From an uncultured Collinsella sp. (GTDB lineage Bacteria; Actinomycetota; Coriobacteriia; Coriobacteriales; Coriobacteriaceae), in the NCBI GenBank assembly GCA_958443615.1, contig CAUCLI010000001.1, positions 248,001 to 312,000 of the forward strand: a DNA stretch of 64,000 nt, given 5' to 3'. Both the position numbers and the translations under genes were made by a program. The notes below the pieces were generated by a model. The model was not told the origin of the DNA. It ran no database searches and saw only the letters and a program-made list of their open reading frames with translations. Positions 49,301 to 56,730 of this stretch are shown here, one piece after another; within the stretch, counting starts at the first letter, position 1; every line of letters starts with the position of its first letter.

Positions 49301-50296
49301 CCGGAGGGCGAGGGTCAAAACGCCCCCAATGCCAACGCCCCGAGCGGCGATGACGCGGATGCTTTCGGAAAGCCCGAGGCACCCGAGCAGGACGATGCGC
49401 CCGATCAGGGTGGGGCGCCCGAGCCGAATGACGCAACCAATCAGGGCGAGACGCCTGAGCAGGGAGACACCCAGGATGAGTCCGCTGCGCCGGAGCAAGG
49501 CGACGTTGCCGGTCAAGATGCTTACGGTGAGGAGGCATCCGCAGGGGACGCCGGGCAGGCTGCCGCGTCGACGATTCGGGCAGGAGGCGATGCGGTAAAC
49601 AAGGATGCCGATTCACAGGACAACGTGATCCTCGAAGCGGGCGAGAAGGTTGCCGGCAACACCGACCAGAATCAGTTCAAGACGGTCACCTTCACTTTCA
49701 AGGTCAACAAGCCCGGTGCCACCACGCTGGTGTTCACCGGCCCCTCGCAGGGCTCCCCGCGCGTTGACAAGCTCGATATCAAGCTCAAGGGCGACACCCT
49801 CACCGAGTTCGGCATCGTGGCGCTCGCCGGCACGGGCGGCACCATCGATCCCTCGGGATATATGCGCCCCGCCGCCGATTCCCAGCAGTTCACGGTGACG
49901 CCGGCGGAGGGCTATCGCATCCGCACCGTCACCGTCGGTGGCACGCCGATCGAGGTCGAGGACCCTTATGCCGCCCTCGCCATTAACGTGCCGTTCGACA
50001 TCAGCGCCAAGCGGGACGTGGACGTGCGCGCGATATTCGACAAGAAGATCGTCATCCCCGCCACGCCCATCGAGCCCGCACCGAGCCCTGAGCCCGATCC
50101 GAACCCCGACCCGTCTCCCAATCCCGGTCCCGGAGGAGGCCAGCAGGAGGGCGGGGCGTCAGGCGGATCCAGCTCGGTCAACGGGGCGCTTCCCCAGACG
50201 GGCGACCCGTTGATCCTGACGGGCGGCATGGCGTTGGCGGCGATGGGGCTGTTGTCCGCCGGCATGGCCGCGCGCAAGAGGTCTCGCGAGGCATAA
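46373..50296 (+). CDS. Cell-wall-anchored alpha-L-fucosidase (GH29), multidomain, LPQTG
   Basis: 1307-residue surface enzyme removing alpha-L-fucose from host glycans. Signal peptide at residues 1-30 (WAAAAAIASALTFTPAVSFA). GH29 catalytic domain at about 45-390, with KHHDGFRMWDS and the nucleophile Asp236 in VEVWMDGAKGTGG. Then a discoidin/CBM32-like domain (about 420-545, SVHQSNAAYGPSKLLDGDDA), a second beta domain (560-690), a Calx-beta-like stretch (700-790), a FIVAR-like helical segment (about 800-865), another carbohydrate-binding-like domain split by an acidic Pro/Gln/Asp-rich linker (about 970-1080), and a Rib-like end. LPQTG at 1273-1277, hydrophobic helix and RKRSREA tail give sortase anchoring. 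The start at 46373 follows TTGGAG. Confidence 0.95.
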   Translation: MRESIRVIPRWAAAAAIASALTFTPAVSFAAETWVGDGGLSTGPVAAPEKDGVVPNTCQYTYAKEELAAFCHFGPNTMADIEWGEHYGTTHNGVQWKTATEYMNALESFDAAEYVKTIKDAGFKRLIVTAKHHDGFRMWDSASSEYDMASTKSKIDVLAKISEECTKQDLDMGLYLSPWDINDPTYGKGECTNSCSNPCKEDHNGNYNDSYVKQLEEILGNDKYGNGGKFVEVWMDGAKGTGGGYQEYDFEAYYKVIKKHEGESCLAFQCGEQGEARWVGNEDGVAHDTTWNRVEMRQNWDQSKDNQPFVQNKTTDPSTGKSVIVGKADGEKWFMPECDARITSGWFWGPNKAAPKSLTELGTMYFMSVGRGAPLLLNVPLDTKGQITPEIKKRVEEFGTSIRTGFADDLTRANAEKDRTAATAQVTSVHQSNAAYGPSKLLDGDDATYWSADAAGKQSVLIKLPAATQFDVVSIEEAIQNGQRIKSFKVSYRNGNGEWSEFGSGGTVGAKRLVRASKITATEVKIELTPLDGKVVQLSEVGLFKMGRALEAPSAIPEGMETLDNTKMTLGNEADWTKNGGSQFVDSTNMFSKKKGATATFTFTGSKFLIIGTVDPGHGPMKVTIDGKDAEAQTVNTSGARKTGQVLFASPTLTQGEHTVKIEVAEQDKAVAIDAAAILNNGGVGMLDFAEPVITMDEDTTYDLGIKRSGGTTGPLEVVVNFEPGTAVQGDFYTDPVRVKFADGEAEKTVQVRTKRNNTGANAAVNTQFSVSMTVVSPNNLVIGPQGVTTVNIIDRDSNYTKEKLDEALKRVEATPINEGSHTKADAEAYRAALVNARAILTDGTAGVDQYFHAIKALEAAIAHPALRTEKYTAENPFAFPSIVGEIQTIEAELGELKDDTTSNGDGGKYPVEVKEIEGASGGKVVNSLNDKDTLSIPFVAQRAGEYEVTLRYMSGSADNKLVWGAAVETDADDAVPEGEGQNAPNANAPSGDDADAFGKPEAPEQDDAPDQGGAPEPNDATNQGETPEQGDTQDESAAPEQGDVAGQDAYGEEASAGDAGQAAASTIRAGGDAVNKDADSQDNVILEAGEKVAGNTDQNQFKTVTFTFKVNKPGATTLVFTGPSQGSPRVDKLDIKLKGDTLTEFGIVALAGTGGTIDPSGYMRPAADSQQFTVTPAEGYRIRTVTVGGTPIEVEDPYAALAINVPFDISAKRDVDVRAIFDKKIVIPATPIEPAPSPEPDPNPDPSPNPGPGGGQQEGGASGGSSSVNGALPQTGDPLILTGGMALAAMGLLSAGMAARKRSREA

Positions 50297-50332
50297 GGAC
50301 GCGCGAGGCATAAAGACGGGCTTTCATGTGGC

Positions 50333-50374
50333 AGATCCGGCTCACGGCTCCTTTGGGCTGTGGGCCGGATCTTT
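50333..50374 (+). terminator. Terminator of the fucosidase gene
   Basis: AGATCCGGCTCACGGC pairs with GCTGTGGGCCGGATCT, followed by TT. Lies 36 bases after the stop; two imperfect copies of GCGCGAGGCATAAGGACG precede it. Confidence 0.7.
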
Positions 50375-50435
50375 ATGTGGGGCAATGACGCGGTCCTGCC
50401 CATATCGCGGCCCTGTCGCACATCGTCCACGGCGG

Positions 50436-51266
50436 TCAGCGGGCGAGGACCAAGCGGCAACCTCTCCCGCCTTCCGCTGCGGCGCCGCTGCCGCTGGCCG
50501 TCGCGCCCTCGGCGATTGCCTGCGCGACGATGCCTTCGGGGTCCTCGTCCATCACCACGTAGCGCACGTCCTCGATATGGGCGAATGAATAGATGCCGCG
50601 CGCATGCAGTTTGCTCGCATCCATGAGGACGGCCGATCGGGCGGCGGCGCGGATGGCCGCCCGTTTGATTTCCGCCATCTGCGGGAAATCGGTCATGAAT
50701 CCGCGTGAGGGGACGAAGGCCCCCGGGCAGATGACCGCGAGGTCGGCGTGGAGCATCTCGAGAGCTGCCATGGTGAGCGGCCCGTAGAGGTACCGATGGC
50801 CCTTGCGCAGTTCGCCGCCGAGCATGATGACGTCGACCGTAGGCAGGCTCTCATCGATGAAGTCGGCGATGGTGATGTCCGCCGTGACGACGGTGATGTC
50901 GGAGCGCATATCGAGCATGCGGACGAACTCAAGGGCGGTGGTGCCTGAGTCGGCGAAGACCGTGTCGCCATCGCGCACCAGGTCGAGGGCCGCGCGTGCG
51001 ATGGCCTGTTTGGCGTCCACATTGATGTTGACGCGTTGGTCCTGTACCGAGACCGTAAGCGTCTTGTGCAGTGAGACGGCGCCGCCGTGCGTGCGGCGCA
51101 ACTTGCCCGCCGCCGCCAGAGCGTCAAGATCACCGCGCGCCGTGACGGTCGAGACGCCGAAGGCCTGCGCGATATCGGCGACTTGCACCGAGGCGCCGCG
51201 CTCGAGCATGTCCATGATGGCCGTTCGACGCTCCTCAGCGAACGTGCGTGATGCGGTTGGCGGCAT
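50436..51266 (-). CDS. DeoR/GlpR-family regulator next to kbaY
   Basis: 276 residues. HTH at ASVQVADIAQAFGVSTVTAR, GDLDALAAAG, then the DeoRC domain (DTVFADSGTTALEFVRML; ICPGAFVPSRGFMTDFPQMA). The start at 51266 (MPPTASRTFAEERR) follows GAGGGGG. Divergent from kbaY; the shared intergenic region has the palindrome GCAAAAT-N11-ATTTTGC at 51291-51315, a candidate operator. Likely regulates the tagatose-bisphosphate aldolase and perhaps lacAB, whose promoter region carries similar words. Confidence 0.92.
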   Translation of the reverse strand: MPPTASRTFAEERRTAIMDMLERGASVQVADIAQAFGVSTVTARGDLDALAAAGKLRRTHGGAVSLHKTLTVSVQDQRVNINVDAKQAIARAALDLVRDGDTVFADSGTTALEFVRMLDMRSDITVVTADITIADFIDESLPTVDVIMLGGELRKGHRYLYGPLTMAALEMLHADLAVICPGAFVPSRGFMTDFPQMAEIKRAAIRAAARSAVLMDASKLHARGIYSFAHIEDVRYVVMDEDPEGIVAQAIAEGATASGSGAAAEGGRGCRLVLAR

Positions 51267-51286
51267 GACGGTCCCCCTCGCCAATC

Positions 51287-51315
51287 GTGTGCAAAATGTG
51301 ATGACGCTATTTTGC
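51287..51315. promoter_or_regulatory. Candidate DeoR operator between the regulator and kbaY
   Basis: GTGTGCAAAA followed by CGCTATTTTGC. GCAAAAT (51291-51297) and ATTTTGC (51309-51315) form an inverted repeat with an 11-base spacer. Related words precede lacA. Further right, TTTTCTTTTAAGAAAAGAAAA (51319-51339) is another AT-rich imperfect palindrome. TACAATATAAG near 51486 may be the kbaY -10. No gene lies in 51267-51575. Confidence 0.5.
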
Positions 51316-51575
51316 ATTATTTTCTTTTAAGAAAAGAAAACGAGTTCGTTTCTCTTTCGTTTCACCATGAACGCAAATATCGAAAAATGACGGAAGAACG
51401 CCGAATCTTTCGTTTCGCTTCTCATACCGCCCATGTCGGCACCGTGTACCCCGACCTTGCCGCGGCAGGTGAGAGGCCATTTTTGTACAATATAAGCAGC
51501 AATTGCGCCGGCACGGTGCCGGCGGTATGGCAGGTGCCCGCGGGTGAACCCGGGCCGAGAAGGGAGCGATCGCTC

Positions 51576-52424
51576 ATGCTCGTAACCACCAAGGAGATGC
51601 TGCTCGACGCGCAGAAGAACCACTACGCCGTCGGCGCCTTCAACGTCGAGAACCTCGAGTTCGTCATGGCCGTCCTGGCCGCCGCCGAGGAGACCAAGTC
51701 CCCCGTCATCATGCAGACCACCTCTGGCACCATCAAGAAGACCGGCCTGGATTACTTCTACGGCATGGTCAAGGCCGCCGCTGAGCGCGCTTCCGTGCCC
51801 GTGGCCCTGCACCTCGATCACGGCGACGGTTACGATCGCTGCATGAAGGCCCTGCGCACCGGCTACACCTCCGTCATGATCGACGGCTCCCACGAGACCT
51901 TCGAGGACAACATCGCCCTGACCAAGTCCGTCGCCGACGCCGGCGCCTGCATGGGCGTGCCGGTCGAGGCCGAGCTCGGCAAGGTCGGCGGCAAGGAGGA
52001 CGACGTCGAGGTCGAGGGCGAGTCCCCCTACACCGACCCGGTCGAGGCCAAGGAGTTCGTCGAGCGCACCGGCTGCACCTCGCTGGCCATCGGCGTGGGC
52101 ACCGCTCACGGCGTGTACACCGAGGAGCCCCACATCGACCAGGACGTCGTGAAGGCCATCCGCGCCGCCGTCGACGTGCCGCTGGTCCTGCACGGCACCT
52201 CCGGCGTGCCGGACGAGCAGGTCGCCGAGGCCGTCAAGAACGGCATCTGCAAGGTTAACTACGCCACCGAGCTGCGTCAGGCCTACACCAAGGGTTACAT
52301 GGCCTACATGGCTGAGAACCCCAACAACTTCGACCCCAAGAACCCGGGTCAGGCTGGTATGGCCGAGATCACCAAGATCGTCAAGATCCGCATGGAGAAC
52401 CTCGGCTCCTGCGGTCGCGCGTAA
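51576..52424 (+). CDS. kbaY: Class II tagatose-1,6-bisphosphate aldolase (KbaY/GatY type)
   Basis: 282-residue class II aldolase that splits tagatose-1,6-bisphosphate into DHAP and glyceraldehyde-3-phosphate. Motifs: YAVGAFNVENLEFVMAVLAA, VALHLDHGDGYD (catalytic Asp and zinc His), SVMIDGSHETFEDNI, VEAELGKVGGKEDD, LAIGVGTAHG and VLHGTSGVPDEQV. Sequence alone does not fully separate tagatose from fructose specificity; lacABC and agaS context supports tagatose. The start at 51576 (MLVTTKEML) follows AGAAGGGAG at a slightly long spacing; the longer frame lacks support. This is the last enzyme of the sugar route in the window. Confidence 0.92.
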   Translation: MLVTTKEMLLDAQKNHYAVGAFNVENLEFVMAVLAAAEETKSPVIMQTTSGTIKKTGLDYFYGMVKAAAERASVPVALHLDHGDGYDRCMKALRTGYTSVMIDGSHETFEDNIALTKSVADAGACMGVPVEAELGKVGGKEDDVEVEGESPYTDPVEAKEFVERTGCTSLAIGVGTAHGVYTEEPHIDQDVVKAIRAAVDVPLVLHGTSGVPDEQVAEAVKNGICKVNYATELRQAYTKGYMAYMAENPNNFDPKNPGQAGMAEITKIVKIRMENLGSCGRA

Positions 52425-52452
52425 GCTTGCGGTAACAACTTACTCCCATCGG

Positions 52453-52483
52453 AGGGCCGGCGTGGTTTCCATGTCGGCCTTTC
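52453..52483 (+). terminator. Terminator of kbaY
   Basis: GGGCCGGCGTGG pairs with CCATGTCGGCC (one bulge), followed by TTTCTG. Confidence 0.55.
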
Positions 52484-52988
52484 TGCTCAAGGTTGTCAGT
52501 CCCTTCTGCGTGGCAGCGTGGCATATTAGTGCGGATCGTGCCAAGGAAGACGAAATGTCCGCAATGAAGCCTGTTGGCGGGGATGTAGCGCAATGTGGCG
52601 GCACTGGCATGCCGTGATCTGAATATAGAAGATCCTGTCCAGCACGCTCACCCCGGCATCGAGACAGGGGTATCCATGAACGGGGTCTACCTTGACTGCA
52701 TGTCTCAGACGCGCTTCAGGCAATTCGACGGAGGGATGACATTCTGCGCGTGCACAGACGACTTACTATGCTGTGCGAGGAAATGCTTCATTGGATTGTG
52801 TGCAGTTCTGTTAATTGATTGGCTCGACTACCGTGTCAGATCCTGTTAAATTGCACTGGATGATTTGGGTTTAATTCCAAACGAAGCAGCTGTCCGCGCA
52901 TACCGTCAAGATTGAGCGTATCGGGAGGTCGCGCACGGATCCATTGCATGAGTTCGGCCAATAAGCCAGTGCGATTCTTAGGTTGATT
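52484..52988. other. Intergenic region without a recognisable gene
   Basis: About 500 bases of lower GC content. Short open frames exist on both strands, but none has a good ribosome binding site or a recognisable motif. It marks the border between the sugar island and the M81/PTS locus. It may contain decayed sequence; nothing can be named. Confidence 0.5.
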
Positions 52989-53927
52989 CTATCCTTGTGC
53001 CAGCGCTGCAACGGTCGGAATGCTAAGAATCGCGAATACGATGGTGAGGAATGTGCACTGCACCATGGGCTTGGAGTCCACGTTGTATTGCAGACAGTAG
53101 AGGATGCCGTTGGTGCCTACTGGCATAGCGGCTTCGAGTACCAGGATTGCGACGATCTCTGTATCAATGGGCAGTAGACGCAGGATGCTCAGGCCCACAA
53201 GTGGGGCAACTAGGAGGCGGAACGCGCAGGCGATGTACGCGCGGGCGTTGGTAAGCATGTCGAGTGGGTTATAGGACGCGAGCGCCGATCCAGTCACCAG
53301 CAGCGCGAGCGGGGTCGTCATCTGGCCGATGAGATTGAGGGAAGTGTCCACCAGCCCGAAGTCGGTGATCCGCGACAACGAGCATAGGAGTACCACGATG
53401 CTTGCAATGAGGGTCGGGGATTTCAGGCATTGCGTGATGTGGTGCAGCTGCCTGCCAGTCCCGCCCCCGCCGCCGCCAGAGAACATGAGCACTCCGGCAG
53501 TGAACATGATGATATTAACGGGGATCAACCCAATGGAGGCAATCAAGAGGGCATCAGATCCAAGCACGGCGGAAATGATTGGAAATCCGATGAGCCCGCA
53601 ATTGCTGAAAGTGATGGCAAAGCGGTACACACCCTCAGTGAAATCTGGAGGGCACATGGCTGCGGTTACGGTGTAGCCAAGTGCGGCGGCGATGAACAGC
53701 AAGACTGTCTCACCTGCTATGGCCCAGAGCATGTCGGAGGGCGCAGGCAGTCCCTGTTGCGTAGCCAACGATGCCAAGATCATGCACGGCAGACCAATGT
53801 TCAGGATTAATCGCGACAGCTTGGTATCGAAATCGTTGTCCATTAGTCCAAGTTTACGTGCGCCCCATCCTATCAGAATGGGCAATGAGATGGTGATCAT
53901 TTGTACGAAGACAAATGAGGGGTCCAC
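52989..53927 (-). CDS. AEC (auxin efflux carrier) family permease
   Basis: 312-residue membrane protein with about ten helices in two halves. Typical AEC segments: LPILIGWGARKLGLMDNDFD at the N-terminus, LSRLILNIGLPCMILASL, FSNCGLIGFPII in the middle, and LVTGSALASYNPL before the second half. AEC permeases carry organic acids such as malate, lactate or malonate, or auxin in plants. The start is taken as GTG at 53927, 9 bases after AAAGGA; it matches the usual family length of about 310. It lies 199 bases downstream of M81 gene 1 on the same strand, after a terminator hairpin. Confidence 0.88.
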   Translation of the reverse strand: MDPSFVFVQMITISLPILIGWGARKLGLMDNDFDTKLSRLILNIGLPCMILASLATQQGLPAPSDMLWAIAGETVLLFIAAALGYTVTAAMCPPDFTEGVYRFAITFSNCGLIGFPIISAVLGSDALLIASIGLIPVNIIMFTAGVLMFSGGGGGGTGRQLHHITQCLKSPTLIASIVVLLCSLSRITDFGLVDTSLNLIGQMTTPLALLVTGSALASYNPLDMLTNARAYIACAFRLLVAPLVGLSILRLLPIDTEIVAILVLEAAMPVGTNGILYCLQYNVDSKPMVQCTFLTIVFAILSIPTVAALAQG

Positions 53928-54079
53928 GATGTCAGGTCCTTTCAGACGGGTTATGGGCGCAGAGCGCAGTGTAGTGGGTCGCTGCACAGTGTGGGGTAGA
54001 GCGGCTGTGCGCAGTGCGTGGGTTGCGAGGCGAATTGGCGCCGACTGGCGAGTCGGTCCGTCGGTATCCGACGGCTGAA

Positions 54080-54104
54080 AGCCGGGTGCTCGGGGCACCC
54101 GGCT
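54080..54104 (-). terminator. Terminator between M81 gene 1 and the AEC permease gene
   Basis: AGCCGGGTGC and complement around TCGGG. On the minus strand it is followed by TTTCAG. Lies 22 bases after the M81 stop. Confidence 0.6.
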
Positions 54105-54125
54105 CGTCTGAGATGTGTCACGAAC

Positions 54126-55592
54126 TTACATCTCGTCGATGGGAAACATAGGGCGCATGATGCGTTTGAACGCAATCAACTTAGTGTTTTGAGGTGTGGC
54201 GCCATCTGTGAGTGACATGACAGACAACGCTCCAGCTGCCTTGAGCTCAGGATGGATGTAGCCCTGCTTGACGACGATGACGTCGATATCATGCCAGTCG
54301 ATGCCGCAGCTCGCCAGGTTGCACGCGTCGAGCTGGTGCTCCTCCACGAAGGAGTGATTGTTGTCGGTGATGACGATGTAGATGGGGTGACCTTCGATCT
54401 GCACGGTCACAAGCGGGCCGTAATCGCCATGCTCACCGTACATATGAGTGCCCTCTTGGCGTCCCGTTGCCCGTACGGTCACTATGAGGTTCACCGGTTT
54501 GCTCATGTGGTCTACGCCCGTTCCGAGCATGATGGCAACCGTGTCACCAATCTGGTGTTCTAGCAGCTGATGGCAGGTGCGCGCATCGTGGATGGCGGCA
54601 AAAAGGAAGCTTTTGCTCGCACGTGCCTCAGCGGAAAGGTTGAGCACCTGGCGTAGGACAAAGGTGTTGGCGCCCATGGAGCCGGAGGTCACGTTATCGC
54701 CGGAATCGGTGACGAAAACGGGTGTGTCCGTGCAAGAAAGGGCCATGGCGAGAGCTTCGTCCGGCTCGGCAGTGGTTCCGGTGTAGTGGAACTCGCGGCG
54801 GCGCTCCCATACATAGGCGACGAGTTCGTCGGCGACTCGCTCGGCATGCGCACGATCGGTTGCGGTGCGAGGCACGACCACGATGCCACAGCCCGCCTCA
54901 GGGCAATCGTGCCGCAGATAGCCCACGTGCCAAGATGCGGAACAGATTTGTTCGTCGGCTTCCAACTCGTCAAGATGGGCGTTGATGGAGCGCACCGGTT
55001 CATCGGCGGAGACAGACTGCTCGCCGCCCAAGATGAGGGGCAACTTGCGGTAGGCTGGCACGGGGCGGCGCCCCTCATCGATACAGGCGATCAGTTCACG
55101 GCAGGTGCGCTGGACGGATTCTGCTATGTCGATGTGCGGGCTCTCGCGATAACTACGAATGAAGGTACAGCTTTCCACATAGCGTCGAGTGAGATTACCG
55201 TGTGGGTCGCAGCAAACAGCGATGGGCAGATAGGGTCCCACGATATCGCGAATGCGAGCGACGAGCTCGTGTTCGCCCGAGCCGACTCCCTCGACGTAAC
55301 TGGCGCCATGAAGGCAGAGATAGATACCGTCGAGCGTTGCGAGGTTGGCGCGAACGGCATTGGTGATGGTGTCTGCAATGTGCTCGTAGGCACGACGACG
55401 CATGACGCCACTGCAGGCTGCATCGGCACAGATGGTGGGGATGACTTCGATATCCGCGCGGTCGAACACGTCGCCCAGCTGCATGTGCGTGAGCGACTCG
55501 GCTCCATAGGAAAGTGCGACGTTTTCTAGGTCACACATCATGGGGACATGTTCGTTCGACTCAAGTGTGAACTTACCGACAAGGATTCTCAT
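54126..55592 (-). CDS. M81 family metallopeptidase (MlrC-like), copy 1
   Basis: 488-residue protein of the M81/MlrC family, named after microcystinase C, a zinc enzyme that opens linear peptides. N-terminal domain with MRILVGKFTLESNEHVPM, YLCLHGASYVEGVGSGEHEL and VCCDPHGNLTRRYVES; C-terminal MlrC domain with FVTDSGDNVTSGSMGANTFV and DVIVVKQGYIHPEL. The start at 55592 follows AAAGGAG; the ten-codon-longer frame is rejected. Transcribed divergently from the DeoR gene, with an inverted repeat between them. About 55-60% identical by eye to copies 2 and 3; this copy has diverged most. Confidence 0.92.
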   Translation of the reverse strand: MRILVGKFTLESNEHVPMMCDLENVALSYGAESLTHMQLGDVFDRADIEVIPTICADAACSGVMRRRAYEHIADTITNAVRANLATLDGIYLCLHGASYVEGVGSGEHELVARIRDIVGPYLPIAVCCDPHGNLTRRYVESCTFIRSYRESPHIDIAESVQRTCRELIACIDEGRRPVPAYRKLPLILGGEQSVSADEPVRSINAHLDELEADEQICSASWHVGYLRHDCPEAGCGIVVVPRTATDRAHAERVADELVAYVWERRREFHYTGTTAEPDEALAMALSCTDTPVFVTDSGDNVTSGSMGANTFVLRQVLNLSAEARASKSFLFAAIHDARTCHQLLEHQIGDTVAIMLGTGVDHMSKPVNLIVTVRATGRQEGTHMYGEHGDYGPLVTVQIEGHPIYIVITDNNHSFVEEHQLDACNLASCGIDWHDIDVIVVKQGYIHPELKAAGALSVMSLTDGATPQNTKLIAFKRIMRPMFPIDEM

Positions 55593-55604
55593 ATGGCTCC
55601 TTTC

Positions 55605-55639
55605 ATTAATGTTGTGATTCACATCCTATCACAATTAAT
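55605..55639. promoter_or_regulatory. Inverted repeat between M81 gene 1 and the DeoR gene (operator candidate)
   Basis: ATTAATGTTGTGA (55605-55617) and TCACAATTAAT (55629-55639) form an imperfect inverted repeat in an AT-rich divergent promoter region. TTATGTGAAAC follows at 55646-55656 as a further half-site. Likely the binding site of the adjacent DeoR regulator. Confidence 0.6.
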
Positions 55640-55722
55640 AACAAATTATGTGAAACTTATTTTGTGCTGTATCGTGCAGATGAAACGTAGAATGTTATAA
55701 GTAACGACGGAAGGGTGTGAAT

Positions 55723-56493
55723 TTGAAAATCGTTGAAAGAAGAAGAGCAATGCTGGAGGTGCTCCAGGAAGAGGAGAGCGTGGAGATTAACGAGCTCGCG
55801 CAGCGCCTGGGCGTGTCGAGTATGACAGTCAGGCGCGATCTCAAGGAACTCACGGAAAACGGGTCAGTGAGTATTTCGCAAGGCGTGGTTATGTTGAACG
55901 ACGGTGCTCTGCGCGAATACGATATGCTGCTCAAACACGATATAAATGTTGAGCAAAAGCGCGCGATCGCCTTGCGGTGTCTTGACTATATCAGTGAAGG
56001 GGATTCGGTGTTCCTGGATGCCGGCACCACGGTGAAGGAGCTGGCGCAATTACTGGGGCGTAAGCGCAACATCAATGTACTAACGCATTCCCTGCTCGTT
56101 GCCAACGCAGTCGCGAATATTCGAGGGGTGAGAACCATTATGTGTCCGGGTGAATATCGCGATATGTCCATGGCGTTTATGGGTCCCCTGACCGATGACT
56201 TCGTCAAGCGCTTTCAAATCGATATCCTCTTTTTGAGCGTCGAGGGCGTGAGTTTGGAGCATGGTGTGTCGGTCATTGACGTACTCGATGGCCATTCCAA
56301 GCGCACGTTGATAGAGCAGGCAAAACAGGTAATTCTCATGGCGGATAGCTCAAAATTTGGCAGCTCGTATTTTTACAAGATTGCTTCGCTACCGGAAATA
56401 AATCGCATTGTGACAGATGCGTATTTAGATGATGCGACAATGAGTGAGTATGTGCAAAGTGGTATTGCTATAGAGCGTGTTCCAGTTAAATAA
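55723..56493 (+). CDS. DeoR/GlpR-family regulator of the M81/PTS locus
   Basis: 256 residues. HTH at ESVEINELAQRLGVSSMTVR, RDLKELTENG; DeoRC domain with GDSVFLDAGTTVKELAQLLG and GPLTDDFVKRFQIDILFLSV. Two starts are possible: GTG at 55717, only one base after GGAAGGG, or TTG at 55723 with proper spacing, preferred here. Codon use is less GC-rich than in its neighbours. It ends in a terminator before the PTS gene and probably controls both flanking units. Confidence 0.92.
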   Translation: MKIVERRRAMLEVLQEEESVEINELAQRLGVSSMTVRRDLKELTENGSVSISQGVVMLNDGALREYDMLLKHDINVEQKRAIALRCLDYISEGDSVFLDAGTTVKELAQLLGRKRNINVLTHSLLVANAVANIRGVRTIMCPGEYRDMSMAFMGPLTDDFVKRFQIDILFLSVEGVSLEHGVSVIDVLDGHSKRTLIEQAKQVILMADSSKFGSSYFYKIASLPEINRIVTDAYLDDATMSEYVQSGIAIERVPVK

Positions 56494-56507
56494 TTTGACG
56501 CTTTTTG

Positions 56508-56543
56508 AAATGGGTGGGCAAATAACATGCCCGCCCATTTAAT
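56508..56543 (+). terminator. Terminator of the DeoR gene
   Basis: AAATGGGTGGGCA and TGCCCGCCCATTT around AATAACA, followed by AATTTA. Confidence 0.7.
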
Positions 56544-56730
56544 TTACCGTTTGCCGTTTGGAAAATAGCTGATAAACCGGCAATCTAGGCCGACTGTGAC
56601 CGTTCACCGGGTAGAGTGCCTTTTGATCTTGACATAACAAAAATTCTCAAAATAATGATAAATACGTGTTAAGTACTGTTTAGCACGTGCGGCGCCATTC
56701 GTATCGTTGGGACGCGAAGGAAGGGTCAAC

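Noticed and set aside
46319..49516. A 1065-codon open frame antisense to the fucosidase gene
   Set aside because: Same GC-bias artefact: no motifs, and the plus-strand frame has a signal peptide, catalytic motif and LPQTG.
52595..52849. An 84-codon frame in the 52.5-52.9 kb gap, and an overlapping minus-strand frame
   Set aside because: No ribosome binding site, no motif and no family resemblance; both strands are equally open.
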